Assembly: GCA_002425305.1 (NCBI GenBank)
Contig: DILZ01000043.1
Coordinates: 226-10,223 of the forward strand
Reading direction: 5' to 3'
Length of the DNA stretch: 9,998 bases
Origin: Ruminococcaceae bacterium UBA5579
Lineage (GTDB): Bacteria > Bacillota > Clostridia > Oscillospirales > Ruminococcaceae
This document shows, in pieces, positions 1-5,829 of the stretch; positions within the stretch are counted from its first letter, which is position 1; each line of letters starts with the position of its first letter. A program made the position numbers and the translations under genes. The notes under the pieces were generated by a model. The model did no database searches. It saw nothing but the letters and a program-made list of their open reading frames with translations, and was not told the origin of the DNA.

Positions 1-475
1 CGGGAAACCACTGATCCCAGCATATTCCCACGCCGATCTTCCCAAAGCGCGTTTCCCAGACCTTGAAGCCCGTATCGCCGGGTGTAAAGTAGAACTTCTC
101 CTGATAGAAGTGGTCGTCGGGAATGTGCGTCTTGCGGTAGACCCCGAGAAGCTCACCGCCGTCGAGCATAGCGACGCTGTTGTAGAACGAGTTCACGTCG
201 CGCTCATAAACGCTGATCGGCATAACCAGCCCCAATTCCCGCGTTACCTCGCGAAAGCGCGCGACGGCAGGGTTCTTATCAACGGGGAGCGCCAGCTCGT
301 AGTGCTCGTAGCGCCGTTCCTGACAGAAGTACGGCGTTTCAAAGAGTTCGGGGAGCAGCACGATGTTCGCGCCCATTTCGGCAGCTTCCCGAACCAGAGC
401 TTCCGCCTTTTCGATCGATCTTTCGCGGTCTTCGGGTATTGAAAACTGAACCGCCGCGACCTTGACTTTTCTCAT
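1..475 (-). CDS. aguB: N-carbamoylputrescine amidase (AguB), 3' end missing
   Basis: Nitrilase-superfamily carbon-nitrogen hydrolase that cleaves N-carbamoylputrescine to putrescine, CO2 and ammonia, the last step of the agmatine route to putrescine; cytoplasmic. I read 158 complete codons from the ATG at 475; the family is usually about 290 residues, so the C-terminal half lies beyond the left edge. The Glu-Lys-Cys catalytic triad is complete: Glu43 in LPELFETPYF, Lys115 in YRKTHIPD and Cys152 in GICWDQWFP. The stretch DDHFYQEKFYFTPGD is typical of the AguB branch rather than of general nitrilases. The start is supported by GAGGAG at 483-488, seven bases upstream. It is the third gene of the unit after aguA and a DUF1835-like gene, but a 177-bp gap rich in inverted repeats precedes it, so it may be expressed at a different level. 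Function assignment is secure. Confidence 0.93.
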   Translation of the reverse strand, partial: MRKVKVAAVQFSIPEDRERSIEKAEALVREAAEMGANIVLLPELFETPYFCQERRYEHYELALPVDKNPAVARFREVTRELGLVMPISVYERDVNSFYNSVAMLDGGELLGVYRKTHIPDDHFYQEKFYFTPGDTGFKVWETRFGKIGVGICWDQWFP

Positions 476-495
476 AGATATTCTCCTCAAATCAC

Positions 496-521
496 GCCCG
501 AAAACAGACTGTTTTTCGGGC
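496..521 (-). repeat. Inverted repeat just upstream of the aguB ribosome binding site
   Basis: GCCCGAAAA at 496-504 pairs perfectly with TTTTCGGGC at 513-521, giving a 9-bp stem and a short loop that can close further through CAG/CTG. In the minus-strand RNA the hairpin ends seven bases before the aguB Shine-Dalgarno sequence at 483-488. It is not followed by a T-run, so it does not look like a classical terminator. It could stabilise a processed 5' end or affect ribosome access. Confidence 0.45.
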
Positions 522-530
522 AATTTCTCA

Positions 531-545
531 TATCGTTTAACGATA
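531..545. repeat. Short perfect palindrome, possible operator
   Basis: TATCGTTTAACGATA reads as a 6-bp inverted repeat (TATCGT/ACGATA) around TTA. The size and symmetry suit a dimeric regulator half-site pair, but in AT-rich DNA it could also be chance. No second copy was noticed in the window. Confidence 0.25.
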
Positions 546-582
546 ATTCAAAAAAGCGTAAATTAACGTTTGATTCCGCTTT

Positions 583-625
583 AAAAAGCCGATTTCTGTA
601 ATTGTTAACAGGCAAAAAACGGCTT
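583..625 (-). terminator. Weak or partial terminator after the DUF1835-like gene
   Basis: On the minus strand AAGCCG (625-620) pairs with CGGCTT (591-586) and runs into further T residues at 585-583. The loop is long (28 nt) but contains a second nested stem, CTGT at 596-599 with ACAG at 608-611. The position, 28 bases after the stop codon of the upstream gene, fits a leaky intrinsic terminator that would reduce aguB transcription relative to aguA. The stem is short, so strength is doubtful. Confidence 0.35.
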
Positions 626-652
626 GTTTTGAGCGCTGCTTCGGCAAGTTTT

Positions 653-1462
653 TCAGCGTTCGTTTTTTACGAGCAGACGCTCGTATTTTCGGGGTGAATT
701 TTGTACGATCTTTATTCGGTTTTGTGCGATAAACTTGTCAATTCTCCGCGCGTACCACCAATCGCCCACACCGATATGATCCTCGCCCAATATCTTCCCG
801 ATCAGAACGGCTTCCCTAATAGGCTCGCCGCCTAAATTTTTCCAGATCAGGAAATCGTAAAAGCTCGCGGGAACGCTCATCACAGAGCCGTTTACGACTG
901 CGCGGAGCGGCGCGTTCTGGCTTTTCAGACCGCCCCAATTCATCGCGTTCAGCGCTATCTCGGCGGGTTTGAGCCGCCTTTGAAGCGGCAGCAGCTTTAT
1001 AAATTCACGCGGCAGCACCTCGCTCCAATTCGCGTGGACGATTGCCGTTTCGCCGCGCGTGAGCGTTCGCGGCAGCTTCACGACGTACATTTCAAGCTCC
1101 TTTGCAAGCGCACGGAACTGCCAACAGAGCCACAACATTCCGCAGACCGAATACGGCGCGTTAGCGTACCAGACGCGTATCGGCTCGCCGCTTTTTATAT
1201 AGCGCTCCAGCTTGTTAAGTTCCCCGCGATACACGCTCCCAAGCCGTTCAAGCTCGTTTTTCATCTCGATGTCCTCGCCCCATTGCTCCGCGTAAAGCAG
1301 GTCGCAAAGCAGCTTTGCGCGGTATTCGCCGATAACGGGCTTCCTGATGTCGCCTATCTCAAGCGCGAACGCAAGACAAACCGCGTCGGAGCCGAGTTTC
1401 CCGCTTTTGAGCGCGATCTTCATAGCGCCGGCTTCGCTCTCACCGAATAAGACCTCTATCAT
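653..1462 (-). CDS. DUF1835/DUF3658-like protein of unknown function
   Basis: A 269-residue soluble protein with no signal peptide or membrane segment. I recognise it by pattern only. The N-terminal part resembles DUF1835: IEVLFGESEAGAMKIAL at residues 2-18, then LEIGDI at 34-39, and VWYANAPYSVCGMLWLC at 97-113, where the family has a W-Y/G-x-N-A pattern. The C-terminal part resembles DUF3658, with VGDWWYARRIDKFI at 232-245. No reaction is established for these domains, so I assign none. The start ATG at 1462 is set by AAGGAG, which overlaps the aguA stop codon; the genes are 11 bases apart, so translation is probably coupled. Sitting between aguA and aguB, it may serve agmatine or putrescine metabolism or its sensing, but that is only guilt by association. 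The real gene is the minus-strand frame; the plus-strand frame across it is a shadow. Confidence 0.75.
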   Translation of the reverse strand: MIEVLFGESEAGAMKIALKSGKLGSDAVCLAFALEIGDIRKPVIGEYRAKLLCDLLYAEQWGEDIEMKNELERLGSVYRGELNKLERYIKSGEPIRVWYANAPYSVCGMLWLCWQFRALAKELEMYVVKLPRTLTRGETAIVHANWSEVLPREFIKLLPLQRRLKPAEIALNAMNWGGLKSQNAPLRAVVNGSVMSVPASFYDFLIWKNLGGEPIREAVLIGKILGEDHIGVGDWWYARRIDKFIAQNRIKIVQNSPRKYERLLVKNER

Positions 1463-1473
1463 TTCTATTCTCC

Positions 1474-2565
1474 TTAAAACAAGGGTATCTGCTGCGTTAT
1501 GCAGTGGATATTCCCGCCGCCGATAAGGATATCCCGCGCCATAACGGGCACGACTTTCCGTTCGGGGAACAGCTCCGCCAACAGCTCACGCGCGGGTTTG
1601 TCCGCAGGGTCGCCGAAAAACGGCATAACGACCGCTCCGTTCGAAATATAGAAGTTGACGTAGGACGCCGCGAGCCGTTCTCCGGGAGTGCGCGTCGGCG
1701 CAAAGTTCATCGTGTCCAGTCCCGCGCACTCCTCCTCCGTTATCGTGACGGGAGCGGGCAGACGCAGCTTGTGAACGGTTATTCTGCGTCCGCGCGCGTC
1801 GGTCGAGCTTTCGAGTATCTCCAGACAGGAGCGCGACAGCTCGTACTGCGGGTCGTTTGTGTCGTCCGTCCACGCAAGAACCACCTCGCCGGGCTTCACA
1901 AACGCGCAGATGTTGTCGACGTGCTCGTTGGTTTCGTCGCCCCAAATGCCGTTTTTGAGCCAAATTACCTTGTTAACGTTAAGACACTCGCGCAGATAGT
2001 TTTCTATCTCTGTTTTGGAGAGGTTCGGATTACGCCCCGCGCTCAGCAGACACGCTTCGGTGGTGATACAGGTGCCTTCGCCGTCAACGTGTATCGAGCC
2101 GCCCTCGAGAATAAAGCTGCCAAAGTCGTACATATCCTTATTGTAAAGGTCGCAGAGCTTCCGCGCCATTTTGTCGTCCTTGTCCCACGGAAAATACAGC
2201 CCGTCGGCAAGACCGCCCCACGCGTTGAAGCCCCAGTTTATCCCCCGAATATCCGAACCGTTCGTGACAAAGGTCGGCGCGTAATCCCGCGCCCACGCGT
2301 CGTTGGAGCTCATTTCCACAACGCGGATATGGTCGGGCAGCATACGGCGAGCGTTTTCATACTGTGCCTCGGAGGCGCATACCGTCACAAATTCGCTCTC
2401 CGCGATAGCCCGCGCCACCTCAACGAACGCTTTCCGCGCCGCGTACCCGCCGTACTGCCACGAATCGGAGCGTTCGGGGAAGATCATAATGCAGCCATAG
2501 TGCCGATCCCACTCGGCGGGCATATGAAATCCGTCCGCTTTGGGAGTAGAGTTAATAGTTTTCAT
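1474..2565 (-). CDS. aguA: Agmatine deiminase (AguA)
   Basis: Hydrolyses agmatine to N-carbamoylputrescine and ammonia in the cytoplasm; a guanidine-modifying enzyme of the PAD_porph/amidinotransferase fold. The 363 residues match the usual family length. Visible signatures: MPAEWDRHYGCIMIFPER near the N-terminus (residues 15-32), SSNDAWARDYAPTFV (86-100) with Asp94, LEGGSIHVDGEGT (153-165), GDETNEHVDNICAFV (209-223) with His215, and the C-terminal GGGNIHCITQQIP (349-361) whose Cys355 is the expected nucleophile. All catalytic positions are intact. The start ATG at 2565 has AAAGGAC at 2575-2581 nine bases upstream. It is the first gene of the minus-strand unit, 57 bases or so from the predicted transcription start, and is followed by the DUF1835-like gene and aguB, giving both steps from agmatine to putrescine. 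No arginine decarboxylase is in view, so agmatine may be imported or made elsewhere. Confidence 0.96.
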   Translation of the reverse strand: MKTINSTPKADGFHMPAEWDRHYGCIMIFPERSDSWQYGGYAARKAFVEVARAIAESEFVTVCASEAQYENARRMLPDHIRVVEMSSNDAWARDYAPTFVTNGSDIRGINWGFNAWGGLADGLYFPWDKDDKMARKLCDLYNKDMYDFGSFILEGGSIHVDGEGTCITTEACLLSAGRNPNLSKTEIENYLRECLNVNKVIWLKNGIWGDETNEHVDNICAFVKPGEVVLAWTDDTNDPQYELSRSCLEILESSTDARGRRITVHKLRLPAPVTITEEECAGLDTMNFAPTRTPGERLAASYVNFYISNGAVVMPFFGDPADKPARELLAELFPERKVVPVMARDILIGGGNIHCITQQIPLF

Positions 2566-2628
2566 AATGCAAATGTCCTTTGTCGGTGAAATATGCTCTA
2601 AAACCTTGTTTTATGCGGTGTTTTCTTA

Positions 2629-2657
2629 ATTATAGCATACTTTACTCAAAAAAGCAA
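2629..2657 (-). promoter_or_regulatory. Sigma-A promoter of the aguA unit
   Basis: On the minus strand there is TTGCTT (2657-2652), a 17-bp spacer, then a perfect TATAAT (2634-2629) preceded by TG one base before it, which makes an extended -10. Predicted start is near 2622, leaving a leader of about 57 nt before aguA. I see no terminator hairpin in that leader. Confidence 0.85.
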
Positions 2658-2743
2658 GGATTTCGACGCATAAACAAAAAGGCTGCTTTTTCGTGAACCG
2701 ACGAGCTTTTTAAGCGGCGGCACAAGATATTGTTGTTTTCTAC

Positions 2744-2772
2744 TTGACATAACGGAAAATAAGTGGTATAAT
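2744..2772 (+). promoter_or_regulatory. Perfect-consensus sigma-A promoter of trkA-trkH
   Basis: TTGACA at 2744-2749, a spacer of exactly 17 bases and TATAAT at 2767-2772. Both hexamers match the sigma-A consensus in full. Predicted start is near 2779, about 120 nt before the trkA ATG. Such a promoter should be strong unless restrained downstream, which draws attention to the leader. Confidence 0.92.
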
Positions 2773-2778
2773 AAGAGC

Positions 2779-2900
2779 AATACCGCACAAGGATCGTGCG
2801 GTTTCCGCGAGGAACGCGAACTTTTGTATAGGGGTCAAGAGCCTGTTTGATCTTTCGGAATACGAGGCGAATTTCTGAACAAGCTCTGAGGGTTTAAGCT
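2779..2900 (+). promoter_or_regulatory. Structured 5' leader of trkA, class not recognised
   Basis: Three potential hairpins can be seen. First, ACCGCAC (2782-2788) pairs with GTGCGGT (2796-2802), a perfect 7-bp stem with a 7-nt loop. Second, TTCCGCG (2803-2809) pairs with CGCGAA (2815-2820) with one bulged C. Third, AGAGC plus TGTT (2838-2847) pairs with AACA plus GCTCT (2878-2887), with one C/A mismatch, enclosing about 30 nt. The last arm abuts the Shine-Dalgarno GAGGG at 2888-2892. Some trk/ktr potassium genes in Firmicutes are under c-di-AMP (ydaO) riboswitches, but I could not align this leader to that motif. It may be a different cis-regulatory RNA or simply a stable leader. Confidence 0.4.
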
Positions 2901-4259
2901 ATGAAAACGGTAATAATCGGAAACGGCAAGGTTGGAAGCGGATTGGCGTCAATGCTCTCAAACGAGGGTCACGACGTGACCGTTATCGATATCAACGCCG
3001 CCGCGCTGGAGAAAACTCAGAATACCGAAGACGTAATGTGTATTGAGGGAAACGGTATCGATAAGAATATCCAGACCGACGCGAACGTCGGCAGGTCGGA
3101 TATGGTTATCGCCGCGACGCATTATGACGAGGTGAACCTGCTGTGCTGCCTTATTGCGAAAAAGCTCGGCGCGGCAAGGACCATCGCCAGAGTGCGTAAT
3201 CCCGAATACTTTAAGCAGATAGATTTTATAAGAGAAGACTTAGGTCTTTCAATGATAATCAATCCCGAAAACGTATCCGCCGATGAGGTGGTGCGCGTGC
3301 TGATAACTCCCGAGGCGGCGAACGTCGAGGTGTTTGAAAAGGGCAGAATGGAGCTTGTGGAATATAAGCTCCCGGAAACCTCGCCGATACTCGATTGCTC
3401 CCTCAAGGATATTTACAGACGAACTAAGATAAAGTTCCTGATATGCGCCGTTCAGAGGGATTCGGATATATACATACCGAGCGGCGATTTTATTCTGCGC
3501 GCGGGAGATAAGATAAGCATTGCGGCTTCTCATAAGGAGATAGAGCAGTTTTTCAAGATGAACGGCTCGATAAAGGACAAGGTCAAGGCGTGTATGATAG
3601 TCGGCGGCGGTAGGATAAGCTACTACCTTACGAAAAATCTTCTCGGAATGGGTATGCACGTCAAGATCATTGAAAAGGACCTTGAAAGGTGCAAGCAGCT
3701 CGCGCAGATGTTCCCGAAGGCGGCGGTCATCAACGCGGACGGCACCGACCAGGATATGCTCGTCGAGGAGGGTCTGCGCGACGCGGACGCGTTTGTCGCC
3801 GTCACGGGTATCGACGAGGAGAACATCATAATGTCGCTCTACGCTAAAAACAACTCCAACGCGAAGGTCGTCACCAAGGTGAACCGCGAAAGCTATGTCG
3901 GGCTTGCGAGCCAGATAGGGCTGGACTGCATTATTTCACCCAAAAGTCTCACAACATCGACCGTATTGGGGTATGTGCGGAGTATCGACAACACGGAAAG
4001 CAGCATCGAATCGCTTTATCACATTGTAAACAACCGCGTTGAGGCGGTGGAATTCAAGATAAGAGAGAATATCCGCGGGCTTGTGGGCATACCGCTTAAA
4101 GACCTCAAAACAAAGAAGAATATCCTGATATGCTCCGTTGTAAGGCAGCGGCAGGTGATAATTCCGGACGGCAGTACGACGATAGAGGTCGGCGATTCCG
4201 TGGTGATAGTTTCAAAGGAACACCGCTTTTTGGATATCCGGGATATTATTGACGATTGA
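2901..4259 (+). CDS. trkA: Trk potassium uptake regulator TrkA (two RCK modules)
   Basis: Cytoplasmic NAD(H)/nucleotide-binding gating subunit that assembles under TrkH and controls K+ flux. At 452 residues it is a full-length two-module TrkA rather than a single-module KtrA. Module 1: Rossmann RCK_N at about 1-120 with GNGKVG (7-12) and the ribose-binding acidic residue Asp30 after strand 2, followed by an RCK_C domain at about 138-218. Module 2: RCK_N at about 229-345 starting CMIVGGGRIS with acidic Glu258, then RCK_C at about 370-448. The second glycine motif ends in Ser240 where the usual GxGxxG has glycine, so nucleotide binding by module 2 may differ. The start ATG has GAGGG at 2888-2892 eight bases upstream. 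It is followed 43 bases later by trkH on the same strand with no terminator between them, so the pair is an operon from the promoter at 2744. Assignment is firm. Confidence 0.95.
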   Translation: MKTVIIGNGKVGSGLASMLSNEGHDVTVIDINAAALEKTQNTEDVMCIEGNGIDKNIQTDANVGRSDMVIAATHYDEVNLLCCLIAKKLGAARTIARVRNPEYFKQIDFIREDLGLSMIINPENVSADEVVRVLITPEAANVEVFEKGRMELVEYKLPETSPILDCSLKDIYRRTKIKFLICAVQRDSDIYIPSGDFILRAGDKISIAASHKEIEQFFKMNGSIKDKVKACMIVGGGRISYYLTKNLLGMGMHVKIIEKDLERCKQLAQMFPKAAVINADGTDQDMLVEEGLRDADAFVAVTGIDEENIIMSLYAKNNSNAKVVTKVNRESYVGLASQIGLDCIISPKSLTTSTVLGYVRSIDNTESSIESLYHIVNNRVEAVEFKIRENIRGLVGIPLKDLKTKKNILICSVVRQRQVIIPDGSTTIEVGDSVVIVSKEHRFLDIRDIIDD

Positions 4260-4302
4260 TGATAAGTTGAGGTGAATTCGCTTTTAACGGGCGTGATGTG
4301 AT

Positions 4303-5748
4303 ATGAATAAGACGCTGGTTTTTCGTTATTTGTCAAAAATGACGCTTGCGGGCTCGCTGATATTCCTGCTTCCCGCAGCGGTAAGCCTTTTCTACGGCGA
4401 ATACAACGCGGCTTTCTCGTTTGTTGTCGTGGGCGCGGGGCTTGCCGTTCTGTCGCTGCCGATGATGTTTTCCAAGCCGAAAACGAACGATATGTATGCC
4501 AGGGAAAGCCTTGTTATAGTCGCAATACTGTGGATAGTGTTCCCGATAGCGGGCGCTTTGCCGTTTGTCATCAGCGGAGAGATACCGCGCTTTATCGATG
4601 CTCTTTTTGAGAGCATATCCGGCTTTACCACGACCGGCTCTACAATACTCACCGATGTGGAGAGCCTGTCGCACGGTATGCTTTTCTGGCGGAGCTTCAC
4701 GCACTGGATAGGCGGTATGGGTATACTTGTACTGGCTCTTGCGGTTTTTCCGTCGTCGAAGGATTCGATGTATCTTATGCGGGCGGAGTGTCCCGGTCCG
4801 CAGGTCGGGAAATTAGTTCCCAAGGGCAAGAATACTGCCGTTTATATGTATTCGATATACGGCGTTCTGACCGTCGTGACCGTAATTCTGCTGTGCGCGG
4901 GTGGTATGTCGATGTTTGACAGCGTATGCCACGCTATGGGAACCGCGGGCACGGGCGGCTTCGGTATAAAAAACGCTGGTGTCGCGTTCTATGATTCGGC
5001 GTATATTGACGGCGTGATAACCGTGATGATGCTGCTTTTCGGCGTGAACTTCAACATATTCTATCTGCTTCTGATACGGCGCTTCAAGGACGTTTTCAAA
5101 AATCTCGAGCTTAGGGTATATATCATAATATTTGCCGTCGCGACTCTGTTTATCGGCGCGAATATCTTCTCGATCTACGGAGCTGCGGGGAAGAGCCTGC
5201 GATACGCGGCTTTTCAGGTCGCTTCCGTTATGACGACCACGGGCTTTGCCACGGCGGATTTCAATCTATGGCCGTCCTTTTCGCAGACGATATTGGTAGC
5301 GCTTATGTTTATCGGCGCGTCCGCCGGTTCTACGGGCGGAGGCTTTAAGGTGCAGCGTCTGATAATCGTCTTTAAAAATACGGGAAAATACTTTAAAAAG
5401 CTGCTTCACCCGAAATCGGTAAACCTTGTAACAAGCGAGGATAAGGCTATGGACACCGACACCGTTCACGGCGTACACAGCTATCTCGGGATATACATTT
5501 TCCTTATTATGGTATCGACGCTGATTATATCACTGGACAACAAGGATTTCACGACGACGTTCACGTCCGTGGTATCGTGCTTCAACAACATCGGTCCGGG
5601 AATAGGCGGGGTAGGTCCTATGGAGAACTTCTCGTTCTTCTCCGATTTCTCAAAGATCGTGCTGTCTATGGATATGCTGTTGGGAAGGCTTGAGTGTCTG
5701 CCGATGATAATACTGTTCGTTCCGTCCGCCTGGAAGAAAAAATTCTGA
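4303..5748 (+). CDS. trkH: Trk potassium transporter membrane subunit TrkH
   Basis: Integral membrane K+-translocating subunit of the Trk/Ktr/HKT superfamily, working with TrkA. The 481 residues fit the family. The four pore-loop filter segments are all visible: GFTTTGST (107-114, filter Gly112), GTAGTGGFG (213-221, Gly218), MTTTGFATADF (310-320, Gly314) and CFNNIGPG (426-433, Gly431). Other family signatures are HWIGGMGILVLALAVFP (134-150), the gating-loop segment GASAGSTGGGFKVQR (338-352) and RLECLPMII (462-470). About ten hydrophobic membrane segments are visible, beginning with residues 14-30 and 37-56. An in-frame stop at 4294-4296 leaves ATG 4303 as the first usable start. No good Shine-Dalgarno lies right before it; a strong GAGGTG sits at 4269-4274, too far for direct use, so translation may depend on coupling to trkA. 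The gene ends just before the terminator at 5772. Confidence 0.95.
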   Translation: MNKTLVFRYLSKMTLAGSLIFLLPAAVSLFYGEYNAAFSFVVVGAGLAVLSLPMMFSKPKTNDMYARESLVIVAILWIVFPIAGALPFVISGEIPRFIDALFESISGFTTTGSTILTDVESLSHGMLFWRSFTHWIGGMGILVLALAVFPSSKDSMYLMRAECPGPQVGKLVPKGKNTAVYMYSIYGVLTVVTVILLCAGGMSMFDSVCHAMGTAGTGGFGIKNAGVAFYDSAYIDGVITVMMLLFGVNFNIFYLLLIRRFKDVFKNLELRVYIIIFAVATLFIGANIFSIYGAAGKSLRYAAFQVASVMTTTGFATADFNLWPSFSQTILVALMFIGASAGSTGGGFKVQRLIIVFKNTGKYFKKLLHPKSVNLVTSEDKAMDTDTVHGVHSYLGIYIFLIMVSTLIISLDNKDFTTTFTSVVSCFNNIGPGIGGVGPMENFSFFSDFSKIVLSMDMLLGRLECLPMIILFVPSAWKKKF

Positions 5749-5771
5749 GAAAAAACTACGGTTTATAGAAA

Positions 5772-5807
5772 ATTGCGCGGTCAAGCGTTTTCGTTTGACC
5801 GCGCAAT
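5772..5807. terminator. Bidirectional terminator between trkH and the EAL gene
   Basis: ATTGCGCGGTCAA (5772-5784) pairs perfectly with TTGACCGCGCAAT (5795-5807), a 13-bp stem that can zip further through CG/CG to a TTTT loop on the plus strand. It sits 23 bases after the trkH stop and 22 bases before the EAL gene end, so it can stop both convergent transcripts. The minus-strand side has the better U-run (TTTTCT after the stem); the plus-strand side is followed by ACTTTAT. Confidence 0.9.
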
Positions 5808-5829
5808 ACTTTATACAGCACATTACTTT

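Larger units (their letters stand above)
476..652 (-). promoter_or_regulatory. Intergenic gap before aguB with several dyads
   Basis: No gene seen in these 177 bases. They hold three separate inverted repeats (at 496-521, 531-545 and 586-625) and then the aguB ribosome binding site GAGGAG at 483-488. I found no convincing minus-strand promoter: a TATGAG-like -10 exists near 531-536, but its matching -35 is only a run of T. The gap may therefore work on read-through RNA from the upstream genes by attenuation or processing. That role is inference. Confidence 0.4.
2566..2900. promoter_or_regulatory. Divergent control region between aguA and trkA
   Basis: These 335 bases hold no gene. They carry back-to-back promoters for the agmatine unit (minus, 2629-2657) and the potassium unit (plus, 2744-2772), separated by 86 bases. 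A small AT-rich hairpin lies between them (AAAAAG at 2676-2681 with CTTTTT at 2686-2691). The right third is the structured trkA leader. The -35 boxes are far enough apart for independent polymerase binding, so shared control is possible but not required. Confidence 0.7.

Noticed and set aside
980..1450. Plus-strand frame opposite the DUF1835-like gene
   Set aside because: The minus-strand frame has a ribosome site, operon position and family-like motifs; this one has none.
1504..2589. Long plus-strand reading frame (361 codons) opposite aguA
   Set aside because: It is the mirror of a well-identified gene; its translation has no recognisable domain, is rich in Arg/Val/His as expected for a shadow of biased codons, and has no ribosome site.
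2676..2691. AAAAAG/CTTTTT hairpin as a terminator
   Set aside because: Only six mostly A-T pairs, and it lies between two divergent promoters where no transcript needs ending.
2779..2900. ydaO-type c-di-AMP riboswitch before trkA
   Set aside because: It would fit the gene, but I could not place the conserved ydaO blocks in the leader; only generic stems are visible.
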